Below, in pieces: positions 19,591-29,618 of a stretch of DNA of 64,000 nucleotides. The stretch's first letter is position 1. Every line of letters begins with the position of its first letter. Origin of the DNA: Scilla litardierei (taxonomy: Eukaryota; Streptophyta; Magnoliopsida; Asparagales; Asparagaceae); NCBI GenBank assembly GCA_030789695.1, contig CM061142.1:41277375-41341374 (forward strand), read 5' to 3'. Under the pieces are notes generated by a model. It had not been told where the DNA came from and ran no database searches. It saw only the letters and a list, made by a program, of their open reading frames with translations. The position numbers were made by a program, and so were the translations under genes.

Positions 19591-21595
19591 CTAGCGGCGC
19601 CGCTTCTCGACCGACCGATCCCTCACATCCTTAACCACTTGCCGAATCGCCGTCTCCTTAGCCTCTTGCATCATCGGCACAACATGCTCGTCATGATACC
19701 GGCGGATAGCGGCTTCGACCAGTTTGCCCTCAGCGACCCGCTTATCCTCCAGTCGCCGCACCGCTAGACCCTTCTCCCTCTTCTCGGCCGCCAGAGCTAC
19801 CTTTAGGTCCTCAATCTGCTGCCTCTGTAACCCGATCACAGACTCCTTGCTGACAACTTCCGAGGTATATTTCGCCCAGATATCATCCCTCTCTCGCGTT
19901 ATTTCTTGAAGCTGCTTCTCGATCGCTGCTTTGGACGAATCGAAGTACGCAGCCCGCCCCTTCTCCACGCCGTGGGCCGCCCTAACCCTCTCCAGCTCCG
20001 CCTCCGTGTCCCTCAGCTTCTCCCTGACCTCGCCAAGGTTCTCCTTCGCTTCACGCAGGGCCGCCCTGGTGGCGACCGCTGAGGGACGGCCCCGCAGAGC
20101 TAGCACGTTCGTAAGCATCTACATAAACCTTGAATCAGTGAGACACGGGCACACAAAGCCGGCGTGCGAGTAAGGAAAGCCGCCTTACCTGTACGACGTG
20201 CCATATAGCCGAGCCACACAGCCGCTCCGCCCCCACGCGAGCCAACGACTCACGATCGCGCGGCAACCCGCAGTACTCGGCGAGGCGCGCCGCCACTCCC
20301 GCATCTTCGAATACCGACTCGTCGCGGCTGACTCGAAAGGGAAACTTGCGGAGATGGTCATCAGGGTACGCCTCGACCTCTTCTCGGGTCCTCTTAAAGC
20401 GAATGAGAGCGCTCTCACAGGCTTGACTCGACGACGCCCCCATTTCCCACAAAGGGATCCCGTATGGCCATTTCTGAATCACAGGCGCCCGGCGGGGCGC
20501 GACCACCTCGGGTACCCGCGGGGGGACGGAGGGTCGGGCCCCTTGCGCGGGCACGCCCTCGGGACGATCCTCGCCGGGCCCACCAGCAGAGCGATCTTGT
20601 CTGACTGTCGCCCGTCCCAGGTGCAATCTCTCCCCCGGGGGGGGGCCCGCCCCCACGATCCGGGGATCCTGCCTCACTAGCCCCCCCTTGCCTTTCCCGC
20701 GAGGATCAGTACCCCCCGAGGTCGGGGCACCGGCCGAACCTGACACCTCCTCCCGCTCCCTCATCGTGTCTTCACCTGCAAAAGGAAAAGAGAGACAATC
20801 GGGGCGAGCCTAGCCCAAAGTTTACAAAACTTCAAAGATACCTAGGGCCCAAAAGTCCTGGGCGAGCCGACTGCTCTGCGTTAGACTCGCCCAATGACGA
20901 CACTCCTCGGGCAGCTCCCTCAAAATCTAAGCTTTGGCAATATCCTCCCCGGTCAGCTCCACCCCTTCATTTACGAAGGGATTCCGCGCCCCCCAATTCG
21001 ACATCAGCGCCACGTCACTTGGCACTGTCACGAAGACGAACTCCCTCATCCAATCGTCGACATCATCAGGCACCTCGAGGATGAGTTCTCGCCCTCTCCT
21101 GGCGCAAACGCGATGATACACCCCCCACTTCCGAACCACGAAGAAATGCTGAAACAACGCCAAGGAGGGACTCAAGGAGCAAGCAAGACATAAGACGACA
21201 AACCCCACTAGCAAGCCCCAGGAACGGGGCGCTAGGGCGAATATCGGCAGCTCCAGGAAAGTCAACAAGTGAAACAAATACGGGTGGATCGGGAAGCGGA
21301 GCCCCAACTCAAAGGACCGGACATAGACCCTGACCTCATTATTCCCCGGTGAGCTCACCGCTTCCTCCGACCCGGGAACCCGCACCTCATAGGGTTGTCG
21401 CACAAACCGCACGCGAATCTCCCGAATGTTGATCCTATCCAACCTACGTCGGGGGGACTCAATGTCTCTTGGTGCAACGGATAACCATGACCATCTTTCC
21501 CTGGTCCGCTGCACCCCCGGCTGCGACGCCCCCTCGAACGCCGACTCTTCCTCCCCGACCCGGCTACTTCCTCCAATCTCAAATCGAGAAGCCAT
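19591..21595 (-). pseudogene. Antisense gene B of E3: diverged paralogue of gene A with one stop
   Basis: Exons on the minus strand: 21595-20842, 20775-20189, 20118-19591. Introns of 66 bp (GTATCT...TGCAG) and 70 bp (GTAAGG...TGTAG) match gene A in position and phase. The joined length of 1,869 nt is in frame for 622 aa except TAG at 20929-20927, where gene A has CAG (Gln). Exon 1 has the same domain (ELGLRFPIHPYLFHLLTFLE, PSLALFQHFF). Exon 2 has the shared block (SRDESVFEDAGVAARLAE, GLPRDR) after a Gly/Pro/Arg-rich linker. Exon 3 is a shorter coiled coil. I start at 21595 because its MASRF aligns with the gene A start; the frame is also open upstream to 21904. The two proteins are clearly related but far from identical, so the duplication is much older than this insertion. 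Confidence 0.78.
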
Positions 21596-22095
21596 TGATC
21601 GGAAAGGAAGGAAATTAATTGTCGTTACCTGTTGCTCCCTTGAACCTGGAAGGCGATCGGAAGAAGATGGCCGGTGACGAAAGGGACAGGTTAGCCAGCA
21701 AGCTCCAAATGAAAAAAATCGAGCGCCGGAGGAGAATCGGAGAAAGACAAAAATTCCCGCCGACCGCCTCCCAAACCTTTTTAGCGGTACAGGTGGCCCC
21801 CGGGCCATCTCGGCCGTCAAACTTTCGCCACGCGGCGCCCATCGAGACATCCCCGACGCCTCGACTGGCGTGAGGGTCACCTCATCCACGTGTCGCAAAC
21901 TCAATCGCAGAGACGCTTCGTTTTCCTCTGCCTCCTTTTCAAATCGTAATAATGACCACTAAAGCGGGAATTCTGAAGCGGGAATTCCGAAGCTGCCGCC
22001 GGCACTGCCCGGTGGGTCCAAGGCCCATATTGAGGGTCCGGAATGTTGGATATGGTTCGCCCTCCGAGCCGAGCCGGGCCGCCGCCTCAAACTCG
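21596..22095. other. E3 region between gene B and the 3' LTR
   Basis: Upstream region of gene B. I see no repeats or clear TATA box on the minus strand. The frame of gene B exon 1 stays open to 21904 without homology to gene A. Confidence 0.45.
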
Positions 22096-22110
22096 AAGGC
22101 CGGGGGCAAT
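22096..22110 (+). other. E3 polypurine tract
   Basis: GAAGGCCGGGGGCAAT lies directly before the 3' LTR. A purine-rich run followed by CAAT is usual for Tat-type elements; it primes plus-strand DNA synthesis. Confidence 0.75.
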
Positions 22111-23209
22111 TGTTACGACCTAAAGATCGTAGTAGCCCAACTCCAGCCCGGATCCGCTAACATACCCCTTTAGCTCACCATTTAACAATTAGGGCCGCCG
22201 CCCCGAAAACCCGGGGCATCACGGAGATAGGCGCGCCTTACAGCGCTCCCCGAAATGGCCGAGGCGAACAACTGTAGCCGGCCGAGGCGAACAACTGTAG
22301 CCGGCTGAGGCGAACAACCGCAGCCGCCCGACCCACCGGGGGAGCGCGTTAGGGGACGCTCGGATAGCTAGGCCAAGCCTATTGACGGGCGCGGCCGGGC
22401 CGGACAACCCCCGACCGGGACGGCCCATCCGATTCCCGCGAACCGCGGCGCCGAAAGTGAGCCAGACCTTTAGTTCGACGCTAACGACAAACAGCCTAGG
22501 ATAAGGACGTGACTAACCCATACGTCACCCGACCGTCTGACAAAGCACCCCCAGGCGGCTGACCTGACTGGCGGTTAGTGCTTTCGGCCCTGACATCCCG
22601 ACAAAAGCACCCCTCGGCCGTTGCGCCGCCTGACAGAAGCGGATCAGGAACTCCTGTTCCCGACGTCCTCGTCCGAAGTTTCCGCTGACACCCGAGCCAG
22701 CTCAGCACGCCTAGTCATCACCCGTTAGGTATAAATACCTCCTCTCCTCTCACGGAGCAGGGGGTTAGTTAAACTCTCTCATCTTCTATCATTCACACAC
22801 GAGGGCAAAGGTCCTCCATATCTTTGTTCTCCCACCTATAGCTCGTCACGTGAGGCGGACACACAGTTAATCCGGCCGGCGTGTCCAGCCCCCCATTTAA
22901 GCCCTTTTACTGACTTAGGCATCGGAGGGGCTAAGGGTTGAACCCCAACCCCGCCCTTCTGACGAGTTGTTCGTGCTGCAGGAGAGCTCGCCCCTTGGCC
23001 AAAGTCAGCGTCAGCCTCCCGGCGTCCGACCTTCCTCAGCTACGTCCGACGAGATGCGATCCTGTGAGCTCCACCGGCAACGGATCCAACCTCTTCATCC
23101 CACTAATCACTTGTAAAACAGCCTACTTAACCCCACATTTCCATATAACCACCGTGCCCTTGGTTCCCCATAATACAAATTCATTGTACGCGAGTTCCAC
23201 CTCGTAACA
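22111..23209 (+). repeat. E3 3' LTR
   Basis: 1,099 bp, same length as the 5' LTR, with nine substitutions by eye, all transitions. TATA box at 22730-22737. Confidence 0.97.
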
Positions 23210-23214
23210 ACAAC
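23210..23214 (+). other. E3 target-site duplication, right copy
   Basis: ACAAC, matching 6602-6606. Confidence 0.95.
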
Positions 23215-23880
23215 CATCCAGCTCAGCTTATCAAACGAAGTAATCTACCAAGTGTCCAAGAGACTACGGCCAAGGAATTATGGGAGAAGCTCGAGAAGCT
23301 GTACCTAAAGAAGTCGCTCACCAATCGGCTTATCCTACTGAAGACATTCTTTACTTTCAAGATGCGAGATGGGACCTCATTGAAGGATCACATTGATACC
23401 TTCAATGGCTTAGTGATGAAGATGAGGGCGGTTGGTCTGAATGTGGAGGCAGAGCATGAAGCTATGATCCTGCTCCTGTCGTTACCAGAGAGGTACCCGA
23501 CGTTCATCAACACAATGCTCTACAGTTGAGATACTCTCATTCTTGAAGATGTGAAGATGGGGCTCTACAGCGAGGAGTTGCGAGATCGCATGGCAAGCGT
23601 TAGCTTGAGCACTTCAGACAGCCATGTGATGTTTGCTTCGGAGCGAAGCAACAGAAAATGCAACTACAACGGGAGATCGCGATCGAGATCAAGGACCAGA
23701 GACACGAGGTGTCATATTTGCAAGAAGCATGGACAATGAAAAAGAGAATGCCCGGAGAGAAGGAACAACGACAAGGAGGCGCAAGCATCATCATCAGTTG
23801 CAATTGTGCAAAAGGAAGACTTGAGAAGCGAGTAGACATACGATCTCTTCACTGCAACTTCTTTAGAAGTTACGAACCAT
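23215..23880 (+). pseudogene. gag: E2 gag, remainder
   Basis: Continues the gag cut at 6606. A UBN2-like region is readable (AKELWEKLEKLYLKKSL, LKDHIDTFNGLVMKM, LLLSLPERYPTF). Defects: a one-base loss near 23260 shifts the frame, TGA near 23527 replaces an expected Trp, and the zinc knuckle reads CHICKKHGQ-stop-KREC, so its His is Gln and the next Trp codon is TGA. A further frameshift lies before the protease. Not functional. Confidence 0.85.
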
Positions 23881-25052
23881 GACTGGATCATGGACTCAGG
23901 TGCGTCGTTTCATATGACTCCAAATAGAGATTGTTTTCATACCTACAACACTAAGCAGGATGGATCAGTCTTTATGGGCAATGATGAAGAGTGCAAAGCT
24001 ATTGGAGTTGGTTCGGTAAGAATCAAGATGTTCGATAGCGTGGTGCGCATACTCACCAATGTGTGGCATGTTCCGGCTTTAAGAAAGTCACTAGTTTCCG
24101 TGGGGGCGTTGGATTCCATGGGTTGCAAGGTCACAATCGAGAGGAATGCGCTGAAGATATCGAAGGGATCGATAGTTGTGATGAGAGGTGAAAAGGTAAA
24201 TGTCATATATCTGTTGAAGGGGACGACAATCATTGGCGACTACAGTGTTGGCGTTAAGAGCTCGCATGAGATTGATTCGACCAGGCTGTAGCATCTCAGA
24301 CTAGGACATGTCGCAGAGAAAAGCTTGGAGGCTTTAAGGAAGCGTGGTTTGATTAATGGGGTGAACTTCAAGGAGCTAGAGTTCTGCGAGGATTGTGTCT
24401 ACGGTAAACAGAAAAATGTTAGCTTCGGCACATGGAAGTATAACACTAGAGGGATTCTCGTTTATGTTCACACCAATGTTTGGGGTCCTGCGCCAATTCA
24501 CTCTCTAGGTATGACACGTTATTTCATATCATTTATTGATGATTTCTCTAGAAAAGTATGGGTGTATGTGATGAAGGAAAAGTCAAAGGCGTTTGAGAAG
24601 TTCAAGGCGTGGAAGACCCTTGTGGAGACTCAAACAGGAAAGAAACTAAAAGTGCTGAGATCTGACAATGGTGGCGAGTTTACTTCTGCAATGTTCACAA
24701 GATTCTGCCGGGAGTAAGGAATAAGGCGTCACTTTAATATACCAGGAGATCCGCAGTCAAATGGAGTTGCCGAGTGGATGAATAGGACACTTCTTGAGAA
24801 GGCGAGGTGTCTCAGGTTTACATCGGGATTGTCAAAGGAATTTTGGGCTGAAGCTATGTCAACCGCTGTATATTTGATGAAGAGAATTCCATCTTTAGCT
24901 ATCGGTGATAAAATCCCAGAGGAGGTCTGGAAAGGTAAGCTAGTAGAGTTAGATCATCTTCGAATATTTGGATGTCCAGTACAGGTTCACAAGGGAAGTG
25001 ACAAGATCAGCGCGAATGGAAAGAAGGTGTATCTTGCTGGGATACATGGATA
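23881..25052 (+). pseudogene. pol: E2 protease and integrase core
   Basis: Protease motif WIMDSGASFHMTPNRD at about 23886, then a GAG-pre-integrase region with HLRLGHVAEKSL preceded by TAG at 24289 in place of Trp. Integrase core: the usual HTDVWGP reads HTNVWGP (codon 24475-24477), so the first catalytic Asp is Asn. The second Asp is kept in LRSDNGGEF and the Glu in NGVAEWMNRTL. A TAA follows FCRE near 24716 and the frame breaks near 25030. Clearly dead. Confidence 0.88.
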
Positions 25053-25609
25053 GCGTTGAAGGTTATAGATTGTGGAGTCCAGAAGAGAAGAAGGTCCTGG
25101 TTAGTCGACATGTTACATTTGAAGAGTCGACAATGCTGCAAAAGAAGGCTACAGAAAATACCGAAAAGGCATCGAAGGAGGTGGAGGTAATTTTTCCAAA
25201 TCCATGTATTGACACATATAAAGGTAAAGGCGAGGCGGTTGAAGGAGAGAGTCCACAAGTGGAGACTACTACATGCAGCTACAATGGTGGAAGTTCTAGT
25301 CGAGGTGGAGAGACTAGAGCTATGGTGGACGACTCTATTGCTAGCAGAGTGGGACGACGCATCGTAAAGGCCCCAGCTTGTTTTGATGATTACGTGAATT
25401 TAGTTTATGCATTGCAGGCGCGTGGAGATCTTATGGCAGATAAGATTACGATGGATGCATTGAGTTTGGACGCAAACTCAGGGTGGCGATGTGCAAGGGT
25501 CGACAAAGCATATCCCAATGAGATTCACAAGAAGGAGAACCCGACAGGAGAAAGGTCGGCGGCGAAGTTTGAGCGATGCTTAAACTTGTTTTCGTTGAAG
25601 AGGTGCTAG
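25030..25609 (+). pseudogene. pol: E2 integrase C-terminus joined to the end of pol; RT missing
   Basis: After a frameshift, GYRLWSPEEKKVLVSRHVTFEE is the usual region after the copia integrase. VGRRIVKAP and DDYVNLVYAL correspond to the linker before RT. The sequence then jumps to EIHKKENPTGE and AAKFERCLNLF, similar to the last residues of copia pol after RNase H. RT and most of RNase H, about 1.5 kb, are therefore deleted. Confidence 0.75.
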
Positions 25610-25885
25610 AATGCCACGAGGTGGCACAGGGAGAGATCACTACATGTTTTGCTTCAGGTATGGATTCATGGAGATTCGGCAATGTTCGGAGACTCACTTT
25701 TGGAAATGGGTTTGTTGGACACTCGGTTAGTTGGTGATGCTTAGAGCGAAACTCACTAGCCAAGTGCCCTGACCTATGGAAAGGTGGTTTGTCTGAAGGT
25801 GGAGGTTTTGGTTTGGGGGCTATGTGGTGTGTTTGTATCAAGGTGGAGTGTTGGAAATTTGTGATACAAAACACCCCATGTGCCC
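25610..25885 (+). other. E2 3' untranslated region, interrupted by E4
   Basis: No coding potential. AAGGTGGAG near 25840 is a polypurine-like run. The last five bases, TGCCC at 25881-25885, are the left target duplication of E4. The remnant resumes at 38632 and leads into the 3' LTR. Confidence 0.7.
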
Positions 25886-27698
25886 TGATCGCTCCGGGAC
25901 GTGACCCAAAGAACGGTTGTAGTTTTACCGCAAGCGCACGGTATAGCAGCGAGCGGGTTATCGAACACAGGGAGGACGAATGACCGTGCTTGTTCAAATC
26001 AACCTAGCTATTTAAGAAAGAAATTTGCCTTTGGCGATCCTGTCACAATCGTCAGACACAAATGCGGAAATATCAAATCAAATAAAGAACGTCTAGGGAA
26101 TGGGGAATCCCCGCTACTCACCGTATTTCATAAATGCGGTTTATCGGTATCAAAATTGCTTGAATGAGAATTTGGATGAACTAGTTGCAACTGAATGTAG
26201 AACCAAGCTCACGCTCTCGCGCTGTTGCCGGTCTATAGCTATCCTAGGTTTGGGTCCAATCTCTTGCAAACCCTAGCCTAGGAAAGCTAGCATTAGGATC
26301 AACATCATCGTCCAATCGCGCATCGAGCCCAATCTCTTGCAAACTCGGTCCACGACCTAGATTGGGATAGTTCCTACCCGTCCAATCTCTTACAAACGAG
26401 TATTGGCATGGAATTGCAACCGGAAATCCTAGTATCGGTCCAATCTCTTGCAAACCGATACTTCGAAAATCCGACTCCAACCCAATTCGGATTTCTAGGG
26501 TTTCCTATCAAATTGGGATCCAATCTCTTGCAAATCCCAATTGATATGAATACCTAGCCATCCGTAGTAAATTGATCCCAATCTAATCCCTAATAACAAT
26601 TCTAGCATAATTTCTACCAATTCATCACAAATATGAAGATGGGCTTGTAGGGTTCATCCCCACGCCCCAAGACGTGGAGACTACTCACAAATCATAGCAA
26701 GATCACAAAAATAATCGTTGAAATAAGCAATGGAATTCATCACAATATTGAGATAAGCAATAAAAATAGAATTTTTAAGGAAAAGAGATGCAAACCAATG
26801 GAGTTCTTCAATTAATCCAACAAAATTCCAATCTTTGTCTCCTCTCCGATCACAAGAATAAAGCTAAAAACTAATCTAAAAACCTGCAAAAAATCTAAGA
26901 GAGAGGCTCCCTAAACTAGGGTAAAAACAGGGGTTAAATAGCCCCCAAAATCGTCCAAAAACTGTGACCAAAATACCACTGCACAGCCTGTTTTCCGCAG
27001 TTTTCGCTACAGGCAGCGCATCGCACTCGGCCGAGTGACAAAAGTCGCTCGGCCGAGTGAAAACCCTGTAATTTTCCAGTAAGTCGGGGCTTTCAGGGGT
27101 CTCTACTTCGGGGGCGGCTCGGCCGAGTGAGTTGTCGTCACTCGGCCGATGGCTTCATAGTACTCGGGCGGACGGGATTAACCACTCGGCCGAGTGGGTC
27201 TTCTGAAGTTCAGGCAGCCGAAAAACAGTAACTTGGATGTTTTGGAAGGGCTTCGTCTGGGCGCCACTCGGGCGGACGTGATGTCGTCACTCGGCCGATG
27301 TGGTCTTCGGTGCTCGGCCGAGTGCACAGGTAAATCGTGTCTAATCTGGTCGGCCGAGCAGTGTCTCGCTGGTCGGCCGAGTGGCTCCTCCACTCGGCCG
27401 AGTGGGACACAAAAAATGCCCAATCTGCTTGTTTTGGCCTCCTCGTCACTCCTGCGACGTCCGTTCTTCTTCCGCTCCTCTCCAACAGTAAAATACCCCT
27501 CGGGGAGGTCGTTGGTGACCGTCTAGAGTAAGCGCATCTCGAGATCACTCCAAATCGCGCCAAATCACCTGAAATGCGACAAAAACAACAAATCGTGAAA
27601 GCATCGCAATATCGTCGATATATCGTGAAAAACATGATTTGGGCGATCTAAATGGCATGCAAACATGCGGGAAAAAGGTGTAAAATAAGGAGTGATCA
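25886..27698 (-). repeat. E4 3' LTR (left copy)
   Basis: 1,813 bp; on the plus strand from TGATCGCTCC to GGAGTGATCA, nearly perfect inverted ends. It holds repeated CCAATCTCTTGCAAA words (26260-26540) and the palindrome array (27024-27404). A TATA-like CTATTTAA (minus) is at 26934-26942. Confidence 0.95.
27024..27404. repeat. CACTCGGCCGAGTG palindrome array in E4 3' LTR
   Basis: The 14-bp perfect palindrome and close variants (CTCGGCCGAG, TCGGCCGA, CTCGGGCGGACG) occur about twelve times at irregular spacing. On the minus strand the array lies upstream of the TATA-like box. Confidence 0.9.
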
Positions 27699-27716
27699 AA
27701 ATCCCCCAAGCTTGCC
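27699..27716 (-). other. E4 polypurine tract
   Basis: On the minus strand AGGCAAGCTTGGGGGATTTT ends at the LTR. A purine run of this AAGCTTGGGGGAT type is usual for Athila elements. Two similar runs occur at about 28290 and 29290 in the 3' UTR. Confidence 0.8.
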
Positions 27717-29618
27717 TCTTACTCGTCCTCGAGGAAGATAAGTAAATGGCGAACCCGGTGGATTCGGAAAACGAAAACGGCGAAAAACGGAAAAATGAAA
27801 AACGAAGAAGAGTGAAATCGAAATAAAATAAAGAAGAAAGAAAGAAGCGAAGAGGTAGGATACTAGATCATTTTCTCAGGACGTGGGTTTCACTTACTCA
27901 TATAGCATGCACTGAATGAAAAATACATGTCAAAGGATTTTATTTTGATATCATAGTATAATAGTGCAAATAGAAACTGAAAACCCACGAACAACGATAT
28001 AATCATGAAAAAGGGAATAATTTTAAAATTAACATCGTCTGAATCATTTAAAGCGGTATACGAATCACAGATCACACACTTTTCAATTGAACGCTTTCTA
28101 TCAGGAGTATAAGAGTATCACACTATAGAATAGAGGGAATAGAAAAGTATGGATTTCATGAAATGAACGCTAGGCTTAGATCTCTGGATTTCGTAAAGCT
28201 AGAAATAATCTCGCCGAGTATAGAATATTACTTAGCCTAGGTTGTCGTGCAACGTCAAGTAGTCACTCTCTCACACATCAATGGATCCCCTCCCCCAAGC
28301 TTATCTATAAGCATGGTGGCATAAAAAATATTCACATCCCCATTTTTATATAGCTCCAAATGTAATAAGAGGAAAGAAGAAAGAAAGAAAGTGAGATGTG
28401 ATCTTTTATTGAGGATTTTTCCTCTTTTCTCTTTTTTTTTCAATATAGCATATATACACAACGATCCCAACTCAAAGAGAGATAATGATATACAAGAATA
28501 TTCTTCTCTCTTTTATTATATTTTTTTTTGAATAAGAAAATTGGAGCTAGGAATTAATAGCGGGGGAAATGCCATAAAATAGAATCGCTAAGGGGAGATT
28601 CACCAATGATTATAAAAGTAGAGAAATGATGTTCAAGATTTGTGGAGAAAGAAATAGATATAACTCTCGGTTCACTCTATAAGACATGCACGACAACTTC
28701 AGCAGGGTAATCTAATCTACTCAGTTTCGATCACAAAAAAGCTAACTAATCCAGATATATCATAGCTAACATCATTCAATCATCCTGAAGTGAAGTGTAC
28801 AATTCATGCATATAGAAGTGATATAGGAAAAGAAATCAGTACTCCAGATATAGGCATTCAATGCGTGAACCTTGGTGTGTTTTCTGTGATAGCATACATA
28901 TGAATATTCAGACTCAGCTAATAATAAAATTTCATCCATTTTCATGCGGAAAAAAGTGTGGGTTACTATCTCTAAATGCAAGGCAAGTCATAGCATATGA
29001 TATCAGGAATAAAATCTAAGACATGACAAATAAAGCATGCATATAGAGTAAGCTAAATCCAACGTCATCATCATCATAGAAAAGTCATCTCTAGCATGAG
29101 ATGAGAAAAAAAAGAAATAAAGATAAAGGGAAAATAGAACTATTTATAATGCGGCACACAGAAAAAATAAGAAAAACGTGATGCATGGCAAAACAAAAGA
29201 AAAATGATAAAAGATAAGTGCAAAAGCGAAGAATGGTGTGAAAAGCTAAAAATAAAGGTGGCAAATCGAAAAAGAACGTGAGAACTCACTCCCCCAAGCT
29301 AAATGGCACAGTGTCCCCAATGTGCAAAGTGTGGCACACCGAGAGACAAGCGATGGGAGGGGCAAGTGAGGATGCATGCATGATGAAAATAAAAAGAAAA
29401 ATAAAGAAATGAAAATATGATGCGGACATGATGCATGCACAGATAGGAGTGATACAGATATATAAGTGGCACCAAAAACTCTCCCTCTCTCCCAAAAAAG
29501 ATATATAAAGATATCATCAAAAAGAGAATCCCAAAATAAGTGAGGGGAGGGGGTGGACAAAAAGTGCAACAGGACCCAGCAGAAACGGGCAGCACAACAG
29601 CAAAAGGAATCGATGGCA
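27717..29618 (-). other. E4 3' untranslated region
   Basis: About 1.9 kb of AT-rich DNA downstream of the env-like ORF. Short open frames of 60-107 codons show no domain. It includes two extra polypurine-like CCCCCAAGCTT (plus strand) words at about 28292 and 29291. Confidence 0.65.

Larger units (their letters stand above)
6607..23209 (+). mobile_element. E3: non-autonomous Tat-like Ty3/gypsy element with antisense genes
   Basis: A complete 16.6-kb insertion bounded by 1,099-bp LTRs and the 5-bp duplication ACAAC. Sense content is gag and protease only (7741-10414); there is no RT, RNase H or integrase anywhere inside. The rest is a ~211-bp tandem array (10619-14830), a spacer, and two antisense three-exon genes (16312-18500 and 19591-21595). 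Gag style, primer site and antisense genes before the 3' LTR fit the Tat lineage. Nine differences between the LTRs (0.8%), all transitions, indicate a recent insertion. It would need a partner element's polymerase and integrase. Confidence 0.9.

Noticed and set aside
21596..21904. Longer N-terminus for antisense gene B starting at 21904
   Set aside because: The extra 103 residues have no counterpart in gene A, and the MASRF start at 21595 aligns with the gene A start.
27194..27526. Recurrent 110-codon frame in both E4 LTRs
   Set aside because: It runs through the palindrome array; a palindrome without stops keeps all frames open. No domain.
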